64,000 nt of DNA. Source: Monoplex corrugatus (Eukaryota > Mollusca > Gastropoda > Littorinimorpha > Ranellidae). The position numbers and the translations under genes are program-made. The stretch is from NCBI GenBank assembly GCA_030674185.1, contig CM060312.1:68686737-68750736 (forward strand). The letters are read 5' to 3'. Shown here one piece after another: positions 24,266 to 64,000 of the stretch (positions within the stretch are counted from its first letter, which is position 1; every line of letters starts with the position of its first letter). The notes beneath the pieces were generated by a model. It saw only the letters and a list, made by a program, of their open reading frames with translations. It did not search any database and had not been told where the DNA came from.

Positions 24266-27200
24266 ACGAGTGTTTGTAGCACAAATAACATTTCAGTTGT
24301 GCCTCTGTACAGTTACTCAACAAAAAGAGTTGATTTGGAAAATTGATGTATGCACATGCACGCAAAATCTGCTGGAACTCTCATCTCACGGAGGATTGGA
24401 TAATTTTCACCAACACTTAATATCTACTCTTCTTTGCACATCAGTACAACATAACAGATGAGTACTCTCAGGTTGTTCATGCTGGGGTGATAATGATGCA
24501 TTTCAAAAAGCAAATATTTAAAGCAAATATTTAACAGCATTTAATTTGTTGTGGACAAAATCAGAGATAACTTGGAATAGCAGTGTACCACTCGGCATTG
24601 GCTTACAGGTATGTATACTTGTCATAGCGAACTCATGAGTTCAAAACTCATCTGTATCCATTATTTCTCAAGCTAAACTGTTCTTATCAATTAATTCCCT
24701 TTACCAGCATTCTGGTCTGCTTGTAAAATGAGTTTGGCAGTCTTTCTTCGTATTTTTGCATTGTAATTGTCAAAACATCAGAAGTATAGGGCAGAGGATG
24801 AAGGCAACCTTAGGGGAATTCTGTTTGGCCCTAGGCAACAGTGGCTTGAACGAGTCGGTGAAAATGACTAAACATACATTTTGTTTTAGACGTACCACTG
24901 CGTCTCATGCACACTCTTTCACACACACAAGAAACGTTGAAGACACTTATCATGATTAACAATTTATTCTGGCAACTCCATCTCTCCTCATATGACTACA
25001 GCTGTATAAATACACAAGTTGCACCAATCTTGCTCCTACAGCTGACATTTCAACAAAGAACGACACAAATACACAGTTTCTTTCAGCTTATCTGTATGTA
25101 TGTCATGTGCTTTTGTCATGACTAGGTGAATCTGTGATATTCATTTGTGCTCACTGATGCATGATCACTATGCAAAAATTAGGCATCGAAAGCAGACAAA
25201 TGAATAGGTAGTGATAGGAGATGCCTGTTGTCTGAAATGAAGGGACAAAAGAAGAGTTGATTTAACACCATAATAAAATGAATGCGAGCTTCTGGTGTGA
25301 ATGTGTGTGTATGTGTGCATAAGTGAAAGTCTTCCAACTGTTGCATATATATTCAAGATCCACACTACTGTCATATCACCTTAACATGTTTAAAACATAT
25401 TGCAGTCAGTAAACTAGTGTACACAAGTCTCACAAAGCCACTAGTAGTATTATACTGTTCATGCATCAACAACAAAAGTACACAAAATTAACTTCTTAAA
25501 AAAGAATTGCCTAAAAGAAAAGTGTTAACAAATATGGTGATATGCATCGTTTCATCAGATTAATTTAATCCTTAGGTGCCTGACTAAGACTCAGAGAGAT
25601 GGAAATGCAAAGAGTAAATTTCAGTTAAGAGTATGAACTACCTTTGCTGGAAAGATGATCGTATTTTATGATGGATCACTCTAACAGAACATGATATTCC
25701 AATACTAAAATTAAATACATCCACAATTCCAGTTTAAATGGCAGTTACTTTTAAAATGAAATTCTGATTACACAAAGAATTGAGAAAAGAAAAGAAAATT
25801 ACTTATGTACAAGTACATATTCTGTTGCAAAGAAATATTTGCACACACTCTGGAATGAACTACTACAGTGTTCAGAGTGTTCTTTATAATCCTGTCCTTC
25901 CTGATGCTGGCACCAAAATGCGAGGACAAGACTGATGTGAAACCAACAAGAAATTTGAGGAAGCGAGTGAACAGCCTAACTAGTGCAATTTACAAAACTG
26001 AAGTCTACGAACTACGTTTACTGGTCTGGCCTGAACACCTGTTCATGTCCCCATATTCCAAGTACGGGAGCACTTAATAGTAAGCATGATACATCTGGTT
26101 AATGTTTACAGCAACGAAGAGTTTTTCCCATCACTTTTGTGCTTTAGATTGTTTCCCACTATTCGTTTTCACCTTCAACTGTATTCTGGTTAGCTGTGAA
26201 TTTTTACAAAGCAAACTTATCAAGAAAAAAATAAGTACTAAATCTTTCTGCATTTCTTCAAAAGCAATACAGTCGTATGAATTGCACAGATGCACTGAAT
26301 ATGAACGAGCATATCTGTTAACAGTTGGGTGAGAAAGGGAGAAATCCATTTTAATTTCAAACCAAAAATTCTAGTCATTCTTACTTCCTATCATACACAA
26401 CTCACACAATCATAAACCCAGAAACAGGAGTGCATAGTTAGAAGTGTGACAAAGAGCCTAGCTGAACCAGTGCATGTCTGTGGCGACAATGTAACGCTAT
26501 AACAATGGTGGTAGATAGATTAACTGATTTGTCACAATTTCATTATTATCAAATGTCATGAAATACACACATGTAATAATAACAAGCAGACAATTGTCCC
26601 GAAATACAATTATCCTATAAACTGCATTGCCAGAGGACTAAACAACATGTGGTGATGGCATGGTCAAATAAACTAAAAATTAAAAAAAAATCTGAAAGAC
26701 GTCAGAAAAAGTAATAAGCATCACCAAACATGCATTTTTCATTTAGAAAAAAAATCTGATATAAAAAAAATGTTAATAAATTTAGAATGCTAGAAACCTT
26801 ATTACTTTGTTTTGCTATTGTGTTCCTTAATATTTGAAAAATATATAAAGAGATCAAATGGTATGTCACAAGAACTGGCAGATCTGGAGTCGTGATGTTA
26901 TCTACTTGATAAAACTTATTTGTATTAAATTACATTTTTGAAAAAAATGATCATCAAATGCCAGCACTTCAACAATGATAGTTACAACAATCTTGTCATC
27001 AAAAGCAAATGACAAAAATCTTCAAATTAACACTGTAATCTGTATTTTGCTGTGTCCTAGTTCTTGTCTGAGATATCAATAAATTCAGGTTAGTATTTGT
27101 ATGTATATAAGTACTCAATTGTAACCTAACGACTCCATATTAACAAAATAAACACATCCATGTATCCCTTTACACACTTGAAAAGAAACTACAAAATGCA

Positions 27201-30200
27201 ACCAAACTCGGGGGAGAACATCAATCACGCATCAGAAAAAGAATCCACGTAGCAAGAATGCATCAATTTTAATACTTGTATGTCTAAGAAAGCAACAATC
27301 AATTCATGATTTTATCTTCCATTTCTGGTGCTTCCTCAGAAAAATTTCTTCCCACATTTAATATTTTTCATCACATGTATTAAAAATGCGTATCCATTCA
27401 CATCTTTGAAGAGAGAAGGCAAAGCAGCATCAGACGTTTTTGGCATTCATGCGCAAGCAGTACTACTGGTCATAACAGCTTTCTACTGCACCTGATGGCA
27501 TGTGGGCCAAGACAAGGTTGTGGGGATGTTGGGGGAGGGGGGACGGGCCCAAGGACTTGTTGAGCTCTATTTGGTAAAGACTATGGACAGCTGAGGACCA
27601 AGGCTTCCTGCCAATAAAAAGTCTTTCACTTTGCGTAAAGAAAGGAGGGGAGATGGCACGAAATCAACCTCCTGGCTACCTATGTGCAACAGCAAAATAA
27701 TTTGAAAAGAACCATTGGGGGAGGGGGTTGAAAGAAAATGTGAAAAGAATGAAAAAAAAATTACCCACAACCACTGTAATTCTCCTATATACAAGTGCTA
27801 AAAAACAACAGACTGTACAGATTTTATAAAAAAAATCATCTACTTCAAAGTAATAATATGACCTGATGTAACGATGAGCATAGATGGACATACAAATGAG
27901 GTATAAACTATGAGGTCCATTTCTTTAAAGAAAAGATGATGAAAAGCTGAATGCTGTTAGTAGGGGAAGGAGGAGAGCAATGAAACAAGCCAAAAAGAAT
28001 ACAAATGATCTGAAATACATGCTCCATGTAAAATGTGCTGTTTTTGTTCGTCTTAATTGTCAGATCCTGCACTGATCTCACTATTCTAAGCACTGGCATT
28101 TTATATCAAAACAGGCCTTAAAACTGATAATGGCATGATAAACCAGTACGATTCTGACATGGATGCCAATAGCTGCCTCTAATATTACTTTATATGTAAA
28201 AATGGGACATTCTAGAAAGACGAACACAACTCTTGTCATTCAAAAACTGTATCAAATAGAATATGGCCTGACTGGTTTTAACATCTTCACATATTCCAAG
28301 TTTGTAACTTTCATAATGTATCCAATTCTTCCACCTGTCAATTCTTTTACCTCTCACATTTTTATGACACAGCAGTGTGAATACTCTTCTTGTTTAAACA
28401 TGGCAATGTAATATCAAAGCCCCCAAAACTGTTGAATAATCTGGGTAACATGATGTGTCAGCTATGTTCAACAGTTTCTACTAATGATACTGCAGTCTGC
28501 GACTTGACAAGACTTCTGGATAGTGGATGTGTTGTAAATATTAAAATTGCCGATTAGGTAATGATGTGTTGTAAATATTAAAATTGCCGATTAGGTAATG
28601 CAGCATCAGTATGAAAACCGATCATGGCTTCACATACTGCTAAGAAACCCTTCTACTTCCGATGGTACCTTACTGTCATTAAAACAATGTACATCAAAGA
28701 CTGTTGCCAACTATAGTGTGCAGCAGAAATGACAGCAGCACAATTACTTCTGTAGTTTTTCCATTTGTGACAGCCTAGTTCAACTGCAGTAAGAGTATCA
28801 GTGTGAGATGGATGTAACTGAGCCTAAAGCACCATCCATTCTGAAAGTCATTATCACTTAATCATATAAATAAAGGATGACTAAAAAAGCCAGTGACATC
28901 TTCTTTATTGCATATCTTGGACTTAAAACAGCTGCTTTATTGCATAAGCTCAGAAGAAGTGAAGATGCTGAACACTGCTGTCAGCTTAAAGATCAGATTT
29001 GATGTCCTAAATGGGAAAAAGTGATAAACAAGAGCATTTACACAGCGTGTTACAGATTTTTTTCTGTAAAGAAATAATCACATTTTATGTATATCCTTTG
29101 GGAGGGGAGGGAGGGAGGAAGGAAGGCAGAGGGATCATGGATACTGCTAATAAACCAAACAGAAATGAAAAAGGAATGATTTGATTGTAAACAGCACATA
29201 TACGAAATGACATGTTGCACAGCTTTTGTTTTCTTCAGAATTTATTTCACTGGCCTATTTCCATGGCTCTAAACGCTACTCTATAGTAAGTAGGTATTTC
29301 ACTTGCAACATTAATCAGTTTGACTAAAAAAAAAAAAGGTTGTTAAATCGAACCAAACTGAAATTGAATCGAACTGTAGAAACAAGCACTGACGGGGGTA
29401 GTGGGAAAATGTCAAAAGCAGGCTGTTTCATTTTCGTCGTCTTAAAAGAAGGATCCGTAGAATGATGGTAAAACAAAAAGAGAATATGTTTTAATCCAAA
29501 ATCATTCGTAAACAGTGACAAAATTGCATGAGAAGACAAAATGAAGTCATTTGCACATATGTATATGAATAGATAAGAGCTACACAAATCAATACATGTG
29601 AATAGTAAATATGAAACCAAAAGCCCCTGTCTACATGTATACAGAAATCATAACCCCACCCAGCCCCCTCCACAAGCCCCATCAAAGAAAGGCAAACAAA
29701 CAAACAAAAAAATCCATTCTAAAATAAAAGAGATGATCACAGTACTTGTATAGTACCATACTGCAACACAGCACTCTAGCTCACCAACTTGACCTTTTTT
29801 GAAACATTTCAACAGGAATACTTCAAGCAGCCAAATATTATTTCCTGAATGTCATACAAATTCCCGACTAAGGAAAAAAAAGTTACTGGAATAATGAAAA
29901 CAAGCGTAACAAATGCAATGAATATTTATAATGGTAATAAAAATGATAATAATATCAATAATAATAATAATAGTAACAATAAGAATAACAGAGAGGATGA
30001 CCTTTTAGATAGATTTCATTCCCATAACGGGTAGGCCTATACCTTGTAACAGCAGAATGGTATGGGGCCACCCGTCAAGTACTTACCTAACTAACTATGA
30101 ACTCAAATGGGTGAATCTGTTTGAAATTCTGTCAGAAAGTGTTGAGATGGGGTTATGGCTGAAATGTAGGGGCACTAAGGAAGGGGGTGAGAACAACAAA

Positions 30201-30492
30201 CTTGCAAGTAATCTGTGAGTAGTGAAAACGCTGAGAAACTGAAAACATACCATCCTATGGTTCAGCAAAGGTTCTTGGTGGGCGCTGGCTTGGGGTGGGT
30301 GGGTGTGTGCGGGCAGGAAGGAAGGAAGGAGACTCTTTGACGAGCGGCGTTGCAATGGTTGACCATACACTGTCGATAAGCTCTTCGTCTTCAACTTGGA
30401 ATGCTGGGGTAGAGAAGGATCAGGCAAGAGCAACCATGCATTTCCTCCCCTGGGCTGTCAACACTGTAGGCTTGTGACAATGGCTAACTGCA
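24266..30492. other. Quiet AT-rich region, possible AHCYL 3' UTR
   Basis: Over 6 kb with no convincing ORF. Only small repeats are seen: a 37-bp duplication at 28526-28599, AAT-rich sequence at 29930-29990 and GGAGG/GGAAGG tracts at 29100 and 30320. No dispersed-repeat copy was recognised here, unlike both flanks. The part nearest 30.5 kb lies downstream of the probable AHCYL stop codon and could be its 3' UTR. Minus-strand AATAAA signals occur near 29239 and 28905-28930. Confidence 0.35.
28526..28599. repeat. 37-bp perfect tandem duplication
   Basis: GATGTGTTGTAAATATTAAA...AGGTAAT occurs at 28526-28562 and again at 28563-28599 with no differences. Confidence 0.95.
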
Positions 30493-63696
<33,204 letters not shown>

Positions 63697-63916
63697 CTGC
63701 CCACACACAATCACGGCTTTTCCATTACCATGACTTTTTTTTTTCAAAAGGGATCTACATGAAATGGAAAACACGTAAATGGCACTCTCTCTCTCTCTCT
63801 CCTTCCCTTTAAAGCGTCATATACAAACAATGAACACAAAAGAAACCCACCACTATGTACAATCCACAGACATTTCATAATTAATGCAGTTAGCGACAAA
63901 CGCATTCACTGGTGTG

Positions 63917-63991
<75 letters not shown>

Positions 63992-64000
63992 GTGCACACG
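63697..64000 (-). other. AHCYL intron (5' side), (GA)n
   Basis: (CT)n at 63785-63801 and (GA)n at 63918-63989. The preceding AHCYL exon is outside the window. Confidence 0.7.

Noticed and set aside
24560..24690. Possible tRNA-like sequence with GAGTTCAAAACTC
   Set aside because: Only a weak B-box; no A-box or cloverleaf could be supported.
27181..27260. Short open stretches near 25.9-28.4 kb
   Set aside because: All are below about 85 codons, of random composition and without splice-site or family support.
30001..30030. Alternative AHCYL terminal exon at TTACAAG|GTATAGG
   Set aside because: Phase gives Arg-Tyr-Arg-Pro with no stop after Tyr; the site at 30493-30499 fits better.

Overview
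This is animal nuclear DNA. Genes are split by GT-AG introns. Introns are AT-rich and crowded with (GT)n and (GA)n microsatellites, minisatellites, tRNA-derived SINEs, CR1/L2-type LINEs and TTAA-flanked (piggyBac-like) elements. There are no bacterial operons, ribosome-binding sites or CRISPR arrays. The protein sequences and repeat load fit a lophotrochozoan invertebrate, most likely a mollusc and perhaps a gastropod; that placement is inference. Two conserved host genes are present, and both run off the window at their 5' ends.

Left part (1-15.4 kb, + strand): the 3' half of a nuclear respiratory factor 1 (NRF1 / erect wing / P3A2) gene. Four coding exons (662-820, 5891-6157, 10503-10701, 14733-14926) keep a continuous frame to the stop at 14926, with a poly(A) signal at 15377. 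The third intron holds a three-layer nest: a SINE split at TTAA by a palindromic MITE, which is split by a 2.1-kb element with inverted ends.

Middle (15.5-30.5 kb): a decayed acidic/zinc-finger reading frame (16062-16812, -), TTAA-bounded remnants of piggyBac-like transposons, two fragments of non-LTR reverse transcriptase (one carrying a 6 x 124-bp internal tandem amplification), a SINE, and a quiet AT-rich stretch (about 24.3-30.5 kb) that may hold the 3' UTR of the next gene.

Right part (30.5-63.7 kb, - strand): an adenosylhomocysteinase-like (AHCYL1/AHCYL2, IRBIT-type) gene. Eleven internal coding exons, all with compatible phases, plus a probable terminal exon at 30493-30499, encode about the last 371 residues. 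Its introns contain a full-length LINE with an uninterrupted 1157-codon ORF, a truncated LINE nested in another repeat, an internally deleted piggyBac-like element, a 3.2-kb array of a 47-bp unit and a 5-kb array of a 30-bp unit. The 30-bp array abuts a 3' splice site.

The two genes are transcribed towards each other. From memory, human AHCYL2 and NRF1 are near neighbours on 7q32, so the pairing may be ancient linkage. They are not known to work in one pathway: NRF1 is a nuclear transcription factor for mitochondrial and growth genes, whereas AHCYL proteins are SAH-hydrolase paralogues that bind IP3 receptors and other partners. The most unusual items are the AG-free 30-bp array upstream of the 47-nt AHCYL exon, the nested-transposon stack in the NRF1 intron, and three TTAA elements with unrelated termini, two of which keep only the N-terminal part of the transposase.
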